A stretch of 64,000 bases of DNA, from contig JANJTC010000007.1 in the NCBI GenBank assembly GCA_024711325.1, positions 202,598 through 266,597 on the forward strand, written 5' to 3'. The stretch is from Bacteriovoracaceae bacterium. GTDB lineage: Bacteria > Bdellovibrionota > Bacteriovoracia > Bacteriovoracales > Bacteriovoracaceae. Every line of letters begins with the position of its first letter. Position 1 is the first letter of the stretch. The translations under genes and the position numbers were made by a program. Below are positions 43,030 to 51,452 of this stretch, piece after piece. The notes beneath the pieces are model-generated. The model did not search any database and was not told the origin of the DNA. It saw only the letters and a program-made list of their open reading frames with translations.

Positions 43030-43178
43030 AAGCAAATCTTTCCCCATTCTTTTTGAAGAGAACTTTTGTTGGCATAGGAAATTCTATATTTGATTCACAA
43101 TTTCCATTAGTTAGCTGGAAACCCCTTAAACTTCACGAATATTTCGCAGGAATTACCCTCCTAAGTTAAAATAATTCT

Positions 43179-44924
43179 ATGAAAAAATTATTTGCAACAC
43201 TTTTGAGTCTACACCTTATTCTTGCTCCAGTGCCTGCCCTGGCCGCTGGTGGTGGCGGTGGAATAGCCAAGCAAATTCTTGGGATTGCCAACTCCATTGT
43301 GGGGTCTACGGTCATTGTGAAATGTGCAATGGCAAGTATGCAACCTTCATTAATGGTCTACATGGCGGGAAGTTTAGTTTATGTGGCCTCAGAATTAGCT
43401 GGTGGTAATAAGCAGAAAGAACAACAGAAGAAGCAGAGTCAAAGCCTGGACAGTTTAAAAGCAAATATGACTGAAGGTGGAGACTACCAAAAAGGTGCAA
43501 TAGATGCACAGTTAAAGGATGAAAAAGATAAGCTTGAAGTCATCCAGGGTCGACGTAAGTGGATGATGGCGACAAAAGCCATTTATGCAACGGCCACCGC
43601 TTTAGCTATATACGAATGGATTAGACAATTTCCACCACCGCCAGCAGGAATAGGACAGGGGATTCCGGACATTGGTGCTTGTTCCCCAAATCCAGCTGCT
43701 AATATGCCTATTACTGCTGCCATTGCTCTGGCCTATTCAGGTATCAGTGCTTACGCCAGTAGTGGAGTGATGGGAGTCGCTAGTACGATGGCCGTGGCCG
43801 CAGCTGATTTTGTTTTTAAATTAGGAATTGGTGCCTCTGTTGCTGACATGACCATGACTGCTTTAAATACTGCCTTAGGAAGGGTTGCTGTCTTTGCGGC
43901 CGCAACTGCACTGGTTATGGTTGTTGACGGTGAACTTGCGAAAGAAGAGAGTGAAACTAAAAAGCGTATTGCTGACTTGGAAAAAGTTAAAGATCAGTTT
44001 TATGAACAGACTGGCTCTGGAACTAAATTAGCCGAAGGATCATCAAATTCTGATATTGGTGCTGATAACCAAAATGGAAAAGATAAAGATAAAAATAAGT
44101 ATGAGTTAAAAACACTTGCTGACGGGCAGAATCAAAAAAGAAAATGCTTTTCAACTGCAAAAAATGCCACTCAATATGGTGAAGAATCTTGTGCGAGTCC
44201 TTTAAAACTTACCCGTCCTAATATGGATCCTAAATTTAGTGTTCCTACTCTTGTTGCCGCTGCTAATACTTCAACTGATTTAGGGCAAGCTATAGCAAAC
44301 GGTGATATGGCAGCTGCTGATGTGGAAGCAGGAAAACTTGCTGCCATGGCAGGACGGATAGATGCTGTTAGGGACAACATGATGAAGAAACTTAATAGTG
44401 ATCTAAAAGCACAAGGACAAAAACCAATTAGTATTGAAGATACACTTAGCACCCAACTATCGGCATTTAATAAAGCCCTCAATGAAAAGAAACCAGGTTC
44501 AGGAAACTACACTATGGATGACCTTGGTTTTGGTAAAGGCTCTAATGCTGGTAAAGCTGAAGTATCGGCCCCAGATCTTGCTTCTACCAAAGATGGTACT
44601 CAGGATATAAATCCTGTTTCTTCAGCACCAGCCGGTTCCGAGGTTCCAGGTGCCGTGGCAGCAGATCTTAGTCAATTTGAAAATGTCTCTGAAGATGCAT
44701 TAAGTGAGGATGCTCTGGGAGAATATCCATTTGAAAGTCAGAACGTAGCTCGTCTAGGCAGTGGTTCGGATGATGATAAGTCTGCTAGTGGTGAAGAGAT
44801 TTCTAAAGAACGTGATGTCTCTATCTTTAAGCAAGTCTCAAATCGTTATCTGTTAAACTATACGAAGATCTTCCAGCGAAAAGAGATTAAGGCCCCAATG
44901 GCGGAAGCTCAGGGTGCACAATAA
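43179..44924 (+). CDS. Large exported protein, P-family member 2 (unknown function)
   Basis: A 581-residue paralogue of P1. Signal peptide MKKLFATLLSLHLILAPVPALA; block A with C49, YMAGSLVYVASELAG (61-75) and RRKWMMATKAIYATATALAI; block B (about 225-270) hydrophobic then helical (KKRIADLEKVKDQF); a KCFS...EESC two-Cys segment aligned with that of P1; TSTDLGQAIANGD helical region (P1 has STDLAQALADGD); a disordered acidic Ser/Gly-rich stretch; and the motif SIFKQVSNRY (548-557), identical to P1 over ten residues. It lacks the central Cys-rich region of P1. No Shine-Dalgarno sequence; TAAAAT ends 6 nt before the ATG. A terminator follows. Confidence 0.8.
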   Translation: MKKLFATLLSLHLILAPVPALAAGGGGGIAKQILGIANSIVGSTVIVKCAMASMQPSLMVYMAGSLVYVASELAGGNKQKEQQKKQSQSLDSLKANMTEGGDYQKGAIDAQLKDEKDKLEVIQGRRKWMMATKAIYATATALAIYEWIRQFPPPPAGIGQGIPDIGACSPNPAANMPITAAIALAYSGISAYASSGVMGVASTMAVAAADFVFKLGIGASVADMTMTALNTALGRVAVFAAATALVMVVDGELAKEESETKKRIADLEKVKDQFYEQTGSGTKLAEGSSNSDIGADNQNGKDKDKNKYELKTLADGQNQKRKCFSTAKNATQYGEESCASPLKLTRPNMDPKFSVPTLVAAANTSTDLGQAIANGDMAAADVEAGKLAAMAGRIDAVRDNMMKKLNSDLKAQGQKPISIEDTLSTQLSAFNKALNEKKPGSGNYTMDDLGFGKGSNAGKAEVSAPDLASTKDGTQDINPVSSAPAGSEVPGAVAADLSQFENVSEDALSEDALGEYPFESQNVARLGSGSDDDKSASGEEISKERDVSIFKQVSNRYLLNYTKIFQRKEIKAPMAEAQGAQ

Positions 44925-44948
44925 AAACTGCCAATATTGTAAGTCACA

Positions 44949-44976
44949 AAAAGGCCCCGTTTATCGGGGCTTTTTT
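44949..44976 (+). terminator. Intrinsic terminator after P2
   Basis: GCCCCG (44954-44959) pairs with CGGGGC (44965-44970) around a TTTAT loop, flanked by A and T runs; six T follow. Confidence 0.9.
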
Positions 44977-45106
44977 GTTTTAAGTTGTTGAAATCAATGA
45001 CGATAAAGGCTGGCGATAAAGCCTCAAAAAGGGTTCTCACTTATAATTAAATCAAGATTTTAAAGAATCATCCGACAAGGTTGATAAGTTAATAAGAGAG
45101 ACTTTT

Positions 45107-46660
45107 ATGAATATGAAAACTCTGGCCGTTCTTGTTTTGATGGGATTGTCGCTTTCGGCGATGGCGGAAGAATCATTAGATAATCAACTCAAAACAGAGG
45201 AGTTAATTGCGCGCAGGCGTGAAAACCAAGCAGCGGCAGAGGCTGCTGCAAACGCACAAAAAGCGCAACAAGCAGCCGCCGGAAATTTCGAAACGGGCGA
45301 TATATTCAATGATTGTGAAAAGGCCAGTCAACTTCCCAAAGATGCTAACAACGCTGCTTTGACTGCAAAGTCTAAAGAATGTACTGATCTCAAAAAATTA
45401 GCAGGTCAGGAGAAATTTGCACCAATTGCTAACTCTAAAGACTTCACTGTTCAATCTGCGGATAAAACGATTACCTGTAAAAAGCCTCAGCCTTACACTT
45501 TTGACTATGAACAATGTGAAAATGCCGTTGCAGCTTACAACGTTGTAGTAACTGCTGAAATGGGGATGAACGAAACACAGAAAATTCGTACTGATATGAA
45601 AAATAATAATATTCAGGCCGATGCCAGCAAACAAGCTGCTTCCGGAGATTCTCAAACTGCCGCGCTTGATGCCGGTATTCAAAGTAATAAGCATCAAAAA
45701 CAAATTCAAGGTGAAAAAGTTGCAGCTTACTCTCTTGCAGTGGCAGCTCTCGTAAATGCTTACCGCCAAATTCCCACCAAGAGTGATGCGCTTAATGCCT
45801 GTGGCGGTAATCCATGTATACCGACATTTCAAACTCACGAAAAAAGTATCCTGGCAAATCAAAGTGCCAAGGCCGCTTTAGTCGTGGCCATATCTACCTT
45901 CACCGCTAAAGGTATCGCTGCCGGTATTAAAATGGGTCAGTATGATAATGCTGCCAAACAAATTGAAAAAGCTAAGGCGCCTTATGAAGAAGAAGGCGAT
46001 GACATGATGATGGAGCGTTGTACATTTAATCCCACTGACCCTCTTTGTCTTAAGCCAGGACAACGAGTGGCCGGATCTCAGTATAAGAGTGGAGAATTCA
46101 CACTTGGTGGAGATGGAGTGGGTAATGCTTTCAATATGACTCCTGACTCCGATGTTCCTGTAGAGTTAGGTGCTGAGACAAATTTAGATGGTGAAACTGT
46201 TGCTTCGATTAATTCTCCTTTTGTTGATGATGCAAAAGAAGCGATGGACATTGTTAATCCTGCAGGGGCTGCACAAATGCAGGCCGGCGGTCCAGGAGCT
46301 GGAGCAGGCGGGGGTGGAGCTGGAGGTGGTCTGGGTGGAGGCGGTGCCTCGCTTGGAGGTGATCTGGCCGGAACTGACAAAGATGCGAATAAAGAGGCAA
46401 ATATTAAGGCCAATCAGATTTCTGGAAAATATAATGCTGCCGGAGGCGGAGGGTATACAGGAGTTAAGGGCAGTAAAAAAGATAATGCCAATCCATTTGC
46501 AAGCTTATTTGATGCTAAATCAAATGGCGGAATAGAAGAGGATCGATCAATCGCCTCGGAAGATATAAATGGTGCCTCATCTGGTTTATTCCAGAAGATC
46601 TCTAAACGTTATGGACAAATTCAAGCAGATAAAAGGATTGAGGCCAAAAATCTCGAATAG
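45107..46660 (+). CDS. Exported protein, P-family member 3 (unknown function)
   Basis: A 517-residue exported protein. Signal peptide MNMKTLAVLVLMGLSLSAMA; an Ala/Gln-rich helical start; Cys pairs (CEKAS...KECTDL; TITCKKPQPY...QCENA); two hydrophobic helices with ACGGNPC between them (about 205-275), the second followed by a helical KQIEKAKAPYEEE stretch like block B of P1/P2; MERCTFNPTDPLC; a Gly-rich run (about 390-420); and the C-terminal GLFQKISKRY (493-502), a variant of the P1/P2 motif. Similarity to P1/P2 is in architecture and motif, weaker than between P1 and P2. The thioesterase gene follows after 2 nt. Confidence 0.78.
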   Translation: MNMKTLAVLVLMGLSLSAMAEESLDNQLKTEELIARRRENQAAAEAAANAQKAQQAAAGNFETGDIFNDCEKASQLPKDANNAALTAKSKECTDLKKLAGQEKFAPIANSKDFTVQSADKTITCKKPQPYTFDYEQCENAVAAYNVVVTAEMGMNETQKIRTDMKNNNIQADASKQAASGDSQTAALDAGIQSNKHQKQIQGEKVAAYSLAVAALVNAYRQIPTKSDALNACGGNPCIPTFQTHEKSILANQSAKAALVVAISTFTAKGIAAGIKMGQYDNAAKQIEKAKAPYEEEGDDMMMERCTFNPTDPLCLKPGQRVAGSQYKSGEFTLGGDGVGNAFNMTPDSDVPVELGAETNLDGETVASINSPFVDDAKEAMDIVNPAGAAQMQAGGPGAGAGGGGAGGGLGGGGASLGGDLAGTDKDANKEANIKANQISGKYNAAGGGGYTGVKGSKKDNANPFASLFDAKSNGGIEEDRSIASEDINGASSGLFQKISKRYGQIQADKRIEAKNLE

Positions 46661-46662
46661 AA

Positions 46663-47076
46663 ATGAACGAAAATACTATATTTGAATACGAAGTGCTCAT
46701 CAGAGAAATGCACCTCGATAGTTTTGGACATGTTAACAACGCGGCTTATGTCATGCTCTATGAAGAGGCCCGTTGGGACTTTATTACTAAGAACGGTTTT
46801 GGTTTGGATTACGTTATTAAGCATCAAGTAGGACCGGTTATCCTGGACCTCAAGGTTCGCTTTAAGCGTGAATTAAAAAATCGAGAAACGATCAAAATAA
46901 CTTCGAGAACTGTTGAAATAGTAAGCCCGAAAATTATGGTCCTTGAGCAGCTGATGCTTAAGTCTGACGGAAAGGTAGCTTCTGAAGCTTCATTTACGGT
47001 CGGATTTTTTGATATGAAGGCGAGGAAGTTAATTGATGCAAGTCCTGAATGGCTTAAAGCTGTAGGTATAAAATAA
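46663..47076 (+). CDS. Acyl-CoA thioesterase, YbgC/FadM-like hotdog protein
   Basis: A 137-residue 4HBT hotdog-fold protein. The catalytic Asp is in LDSFGHVNNAAYVMLYEEAR, the classic signature of the YbgC/FadM group. It probably hydrolyses acyl-CoA or acyl-ACP esters. The gene starts 2 nt after P3, so it may be co-transcribed with it; YbgC proteins elsewhere travel with envelope (Tol-Pal) genes, but none are present here. Confidence 0.9.
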   Translation: MNENTIFEYEVLIREMHLDSFGHVNNAAYVMLYEEARWDFITKNGFGLDYVIKHQVGPVILDLKVRFKRELKNRETIKITSRTVEIVSPKIMVLEQLMLKSDGKVASEASFTVGFFDMKARKLIDASPEWLKAVGIK

Positions 47077-47102
47077 AAAGGGCCTCTTTCGAGGCCCTTT
47101 TT
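47075..47102. terminator. Bidirectional intrinsic terminator
   Basis: A 12-bp stem (47075-47086 with 47091-47102) with a TTTC loop and A and T runs on both sides, between the convergent thioesterase and Pro/Tyr-rich protein genes. Confidence 0.92.
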
Positions 47103-47104
47103 CA

Positions 47105-48109
47105 TTAATCTATCGTAACTTCATTCTCATAAGTTGGTTCTGAATAATCAAAACCATATTCTCGGTAAGTCTCTGAACAGAAATATCTATAGTCACCCAT
47201 TTGAGCATTCAGACGATCTCTTTCGATAGAACAGGAATCGTAACCCTGACTACAAATTTGATTCCAGTAGGTTTGAGTTACCCGATGATCATATTGATCA
47301 ACTAGTTGATAATTACAATAATCGGCCGTTGAGTAGCGGTTCCGGTAACCATTGTAGACATAGTAAGGGTAGTTATCGATTGTCCAATAGCCATTGGTGT
47401 AGCCAGTGGCCGGATAGAAAATCCAGTGGGCATAGATGTAAGTTGGAAAGCTACGGTAAACATAGTTATACCAGTCATAAGAGCGGTAGTAACGAGCTGT
47501 ATGATAGTAAGGCGTTCTATATGGAGCGTGGTAGTAATGATTATAACGAACTGGAGTATAACCAATAGGTCTATGATAATAGCGCGTGCCATAGTGAGTT
47601 CTTATTGGACGATGATGAGTGCGGCCATATCTCGGATTTGCCGGACGATTATAGCGTCGGCCTGGTACACGGTAATCAGGCGTTGAAGGACGTGGTGTAT
47701 ATCTTGGACCATTTGGTCTGTGGGGTTGATTAGGGCGTGGACGATAAGTTGTATTAGATCCTGGACGAGGATTAGGGTTATAGCGTGGCCCATTTGGTCT
47801 ATTCGGACGATTAGGGCGGTAAGTTGTGTTATGGCCAGGACGTGGGCCATTAGGTCTATTTGGACGGTAATCGCCATGTCCTGTTCCAGGACGATTAGGT
47901 CGGTAATTGCCATTGGACGGTCTTGATGGAGGCGGTCGACGGTCATGGTTACGGTTGGGATTGTAATGTCCTCGGCCTGGACCTGGTCTAGAAGGATTGT
48001 GGTTTCCTCCGCGATTTGGATTATAGCGACGTCCTCGCTCCTGTGCTGAGACATCTTGACCTACAATAAGCGTAGATAACAAAAAGAAGATGGCCGTTAA
48101 GATTTTCAT
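47105..48109 (-). CDS. Exported Pro/Arg/Asn/Tyr-rich protein
   Basis: A 334-residue exported protein. The start at 48109 has GGAGAAACCTC before it and gives a clean signal peptide (to VSAQ). The next 121 residues are almost only Pro, Arg, Asn, Gly, Tyr and His, in loose repeats such as YRPNRP and RPNGPRY. A central Tyr/His/Arg-rich region follows, then a C-terminal domain of about 90 residues with four Cys (YCNYQL, ICSQGYDSCS, RYFCSE). The very basic, disordered middle suggests binding to a polyanion (peptidoglycan, LPS, nucleic acid), but this is conjecture. No family recognised. Confidence 0.78.
   Translation of the reverse strand: MKILTAIFFLLSTLIVGQDVSAQERGRRYNPNRGGNHNPSRPGPGRGHYNPNRNHDRRPPPSRPSNGNYRPNRPGTGHGDYRPNRPNGPRPGHNTTYRPNRPNRPNGPRYNPNPRPGSNTTYRPRPNQPHRPNGPRYTPRPSTPDYRVPGRRYNRPANPRYGRTHHRPIRTHYGTRYYHRPIGYTPVRYNHYYHAPYRTPYYHTARYYRSYDWYNYVYRSFPTYIYAHWIFYPATGYTNGYWTIDNYPYYVYNGYRNRYSTADYCNYQLVDQYDHRVTQTYWNQICSQGYDSCSIERDRLNAQMGDYRYFCSETYREYGFDYSEPTYENEVTID
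47678..48040 (-). repeat. Low-complexity coding repeat region
   Basis: It encodes the Pro/Arg/Asn-rich segment. The clearest tandem pair is two units of 25-27 residues, each beginning RPG[HS]NTTYRP and containing RPNGPRY. At DNA level the repeats are imperfect, which argues for old duplication under selection and not for recent slippage. Confidence 0.75.
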
Positions 48110-48324
48110 GAGGTTTCTCCATTCATGATTAATTATCAATTTCAAAAACTTACCGATTAAAAATGATTAATTGAATGAGATTTTACTTACAGCGTTGATT
48201 GACGATGTGGCATCTCCCTAAGCTGATAGAAATATTAATGAAATAGGGAGCATAATTTTTCTAAAGGAAGAAGCCTAACTTCTTTGATATTTATAGTGGG
48301 GTCAGAATGACTCTAAAATAGAAC

Positions 48325-49005
48325 CTAGGGTAAATCGATATTAAGAAAAAAACGCTGATAGAGCTCATGAGCGTGTTCAAGAAGAACATTCTTGAGAAGA
48401 ATATCATTCTCTTCAATATTTTTTTTAAATAAAGAAAAAGTATAATTTTCCATAAAACGTCTTGAAAGTGAATAATAACTTAAGTGCCATCTCTCAGGGG
48501 CGACACCACCTCGATCAGTGGAATATGGACGATAAAAACCATAGGCCGCTTTGCTTTCAATTTTAGCATCTAACCATTCGTGAAGCTTAGCAGAGGGGCC
48601 ATTATCAATTGTTTCCGAAGGGACGAGCTGAACTGATTCAGCTGTCTGCATATTCCCATCATAAATATCAATATCCGTTCCCCAGTGATGTCTTGAGCAA
48701 CCCGGAATGGCCGACCACCTTGAGATTGCAAATACAATTTCAGGCGGGGAGAGTCCATCAAATTGAAGAGGCCGTTCCTGATCATCCATGAGCTGTCTTT
48801 GGCCAGATGCTTTTGAATTCCAGATTTTCAATTGGCGTTCAAAATCTCGAAACGCACTGATGATTTTTAGATCAAATCCATCGGTCGCTGCATCTTTTTG
48901 GAGCCTCAGGAAATCATAAAGCATTTGTTTGTGTATTAAATACTTAGTGCCCTCAAGGGGCACTAAGTGTTCAGTTGTTTTTCCTGTCAGTATCTCAATG
49001 TTCAT
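48325..49005 (-). CDS. VanY-like D-alanyl-D-alanine carboxypeptidase (M15B)
   Basis: A 226-residue zinc peptidase. The M15 ligands are visible: SRHHWGTDIDIYD (His and Asp) and PERWHLSY (catalytic Glu and His). ISAFRDFERQ is the substrate-site Arg region. No signal peptide or membrane helix is present, so it would be cytoplasmic unless exported by another route. It overlaps the P4 gene by 4 nt (ATGA), a sign of translational coupling. Likely substrates are murein peptides ending in D-Ala. Confidence 0.88.
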   Translation of the reverse strand: MNIEILTGKTTEHLVPLEGTKYLIHKQMLYDFLRLQKDAATDGFDLKIISAFRDFERQLKIWNSKASGQRQLMDDQERPLQFDGLSPPEIVFAISRWSAIPGCSRHHWGTDIDIYDGNMQTAESVQLVPSETIDNGPSAKLHEWLDAKIESKAAYGFYRPYSTDRGGVAPERWHLSYYSLSRRFMENYTFSLFKKNIEENDILLKNVLLEHAHELYQRFFLNIDLP

Positions 49006-51251
49006 TTCTGGGTTATATCCGTCGCTTCGGCCTTATCAGCTTTGGTGGTGCCTTTTTCATCAAAGAGCCTTCTCATACCGCTTCTTTGATAACGATTACT
49101 AAGCACTTCAAAGATATTGGCCTTGGAACCTTCATTGATATCATTGCCACCGTAGTCGAGATCTTGATTCATGACTTCTGCGAGTTGGGACTCTTGGTCA
49201 GCTAGACCTTCTTGAGTTAAGCCAAATTCCAGTTGAAAGTCATCATTTGCTGCTGGCGTACCACCTGCAATTGATTGATCACCACCAACCGTTCCAATCG
49301 TTGCAGGATTCTCAAGTTCTTTTTCCAACATCCTGGCAGCTTCTCCTGGATTTGAAGGCATTTGGGCTCCTTCAGAGCTTCCTAAAAGAGAACTTGATGG
49401 GAGTTTAGAACTCGCTACAGTCAGATCATTTTTAAGTTTGTTTGAAAGTTTATCCTTGTTCTTCTTATAGTCGGCCAGGCCCTTTGATTTTTCCAGTTGT
49501 TCAGTCATTTTTTTAAGCTTGGCAGCTTGGTTGGCCATGCTTGAAGTATCTACTGTCCCTGCATCAATGGAACCATTCGAAAGTTTATTAAGGGGATCTA
49601 CCGATTGTGAAAGCATGGAGAATGAACCTTGATTTAACCCTTTGATTCCAGAAAGGCTAACTTTCATACAAGTGTTGGTGGCCTTACATGCACAAGTTGG
49701 ATCTGCCTGACGATTATTACTAATACAAATTTTTGAATTACTTGCTAGAGCAGAGTAGTTCCCGCTTTTTGTCGAAATACCGGCCCAAAGATTTGTACAG
49801 ATTTTAGAACTTCCACGATTAGGATTCTTTTTGTTCTCCGGAGTATAACAATAGCATTCTGGTTTCCCCGGATCATTACGATCTTCTGATTTACAGTTGT
49901 GAATGGCACCATAGGCACTTTTGAATTCTGCACTCATTTCTCTTAAAAGTTTAGCTCTCTTTGTAGATGCTTCGGCTTGTTTGCCTGCATGCATGGCCAT
50001 AACAGTGCTCATGCCTGCCATAACTCCGGAAAAGACGGCCCTTACTGTTGAGGTGATTAATTGCTTATCAACTAGTTTACCTGCAGCAAATCCGGCTGCA
50101 GCACCAAGACCAACTGTGAGCAAAGGATTACTGCCTTTGGCTTCCATCTCTTTGTATGATTTCGAAGCATTGGTATTTACTTCGGCAATGGCACTTGAAA
50201 CAGGATTTAAATTATTGAGAACCATCATTGAATAATCTTTAAATATCTTAAAGATCGTTGGATCTTGAAATTCTTTTTCTTTAAAAGATTCTTTTAGAGA
50301 TAAATAGTAATCAATTGAGGGTGATGAAAATTCTTCATTCATTGCTTTTTTATTAACTAAGAAGGAAGCCATGTCATTGGAGTTCTTCATATTATGATGA
50401 AAGTGAAAGTCCAGAACTAAAGGTGCCTGAGGACCTTTGATATAGGAAGCATACAAACTTTCTACTTTCTTTGAAGGCAACATTCCCGCAGCTGGAGTCG
50501 TCTTGCATAAATTAGCAACCTTTGCGGCTACACCTGTTGCCGGATTATTCTCTGCTATAATTTCAATACCTGCGATGATCCCAGATGCGGCATAGGCCAA
50601 AGCTGCAACTGTAAAAAAAGTCTTTTTCATTTTTGCCGCTTTAGCGAGTGATTCTTCGGATCGGGCCAACATCTCAAAAGCCTGGCTTTGGGCTTCCATA
50701 CTAATTTCTTTTTCTTTATCCTTATCTCCATTGGCCTCAACTGGATTAACAATTTTTCCCCAGTCGTCTTTAATTTCTTTCAAGCGTTTTTTATGTTGAA
50801 AATTTGCTAAGTTATCACCAACAAATAGAGCTACAGATCCACCAACCATTGTCCAAAAAGAAGCTGAAGTACAGGTACTATTTGATTTATATATACCTTG
50901 AACGGCAAGAGTCACTGGACCGGCGACGGCCGCAATATTCGCTACATTACTGACAAATTGGTTGTCCTTAACACTCTTAGCACCTTTACCCGCATCAAGT
51001 TCTTTTTGAAATGCTTCCTGGGCATTGCGCTTGTAGCATTCTTTATCCCCGTTACATTCCGCCGTTGCATTCATCACATTCGCCGTTTCAGTTTTAGTTA
51101 AACACCGATTTAAAACAGAGTCGTATGTGAAGCCTGTCTGACAGGTTTCTGCATAGGCCTTATCTCCCATCAGACTGAGGCCTGGAGCAAATGGACTGAC
51201 CACTAACTCAAAACACAGAAGGAGGTTTAGGAGGCTAAATAACTTTCTCAT
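49002..51251 (-). CDS. Large exported protein, P-family member 4 (unknown function)
   Basis: A 749-residue protein related to P1-P3. Signal peptide MRKLFSLLNLLLCFELVVSP; a Cys pair region (TCQTGF, RCLT, AECNGDKECYK); block A (100-250) with C127, FWTMVGGSVALFVGDNLA and a helix, then KKTFFTVAALAYAASGIIAG; block B (about 375-430) with a Gly/Ala-rich hydrophobic part and KRAKLLREMSAEF; a Cys-dense region (about 437-525, CYCY, CACKATNTC); helical and disordered parts; and IFEVLSNRY (713-721), the family's C-terminal motif. GAGGG stands before the ATG, and a TATAAT-like -10 at 51285-51290. The VanY-like gene follows with a 4-nt overlap. Confidence 0.8.
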   Translation of the reverse strand: MRKLFSLLNLLLCFELVVSPFAPGLSLMGDKAYAETCQTGFTYDSVLNRCLTKTETANVMNATAECNGDKECYKRNAQEAFQKELDAGKGAKSVKDNQFVSNVANIAAVAGPVTLAVQGIYKSNSTCTSASFWTMVGGSVALFVGDNLANFQHKKRLKEIKDDWGKIVNPVEANGDKDKEKEISMEAQSQAFEMLARSEESLAKAAKMKKTFFTVAALAYAASGIIAGIEIIAENNPATGVAAKVANLCKTTPAAGMLPSKKVESLYASYIKGPQAPLVLDFHFHHNMKNSNDMASFLVNKKAMNEEFSSPSIDYYLSLKESFKEKEFQDPTIFKIFKDYSMMVLNNLNPVSSAIAEVNTNASKSYKEMEAKGSNPLLTVGLGAAAGFAAGKLVDKQLITSTVRAVFSGVMAGMSTVMAMHAGKQAEASTKRAKLLREMSAEFKSAYGAIHNCKSEDRNDPGKPECYCYTPENKKNPNRGSSKICTNLWAGISTKSGNYSALASNSKICISNNRQADPTCACKATNTCMKVSLSGIKGLNQGSFSMLSQSVDPLNKLSNGSIDAGTVDTSSMANQAAKLKKMTEQLEKSKGLADYKKNKDKLSNKLKNDLTVASSKLPSSSLLGSSEGAQMPSNPGEAARMLEKELENPATIGTVGGDQSIAGGTPAANDDFQLEFGLTQEGLADQESQLAEVMNQDLDYGGNDINEGSKANIFEVLSNRYQRSGMRRLFDEKGTTKADKAEATDITQK

Positions 51252-51452
51252 AGGACCCTCGTTGGCATTTAAACTATTTAAATTATTATAAACGGACCCA
51301 GGCCCCGGCCCCTATAGCGAAGAGTTTTCCCTTCAAAATCTTGAGGCATTACGGTTTCATGATCACCGTGAAATCAATGGGTTGAGTCTATAAAATGGGA
51401 TAGGCTTATCAAAACAGCAAGGCTAGAATGTTGACTTTAAAAGTTGGCATAT

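Noticed and set aside
46078..46413. Pro/Ala-rich open frame antisense to P3
   Set aside because: It mirrors the Gly-rich run of P3 and has no ribosome site.
47602..48054. 150-codon alternative frame in the Pro/Arg/Tyr-rich gene, and repeats there as a possible CRISPR
   Set aside because: Same-strand shadow of a repetitive coding region. The repeats are contiguous, imperfect and follow the codon frame, with no spacers.
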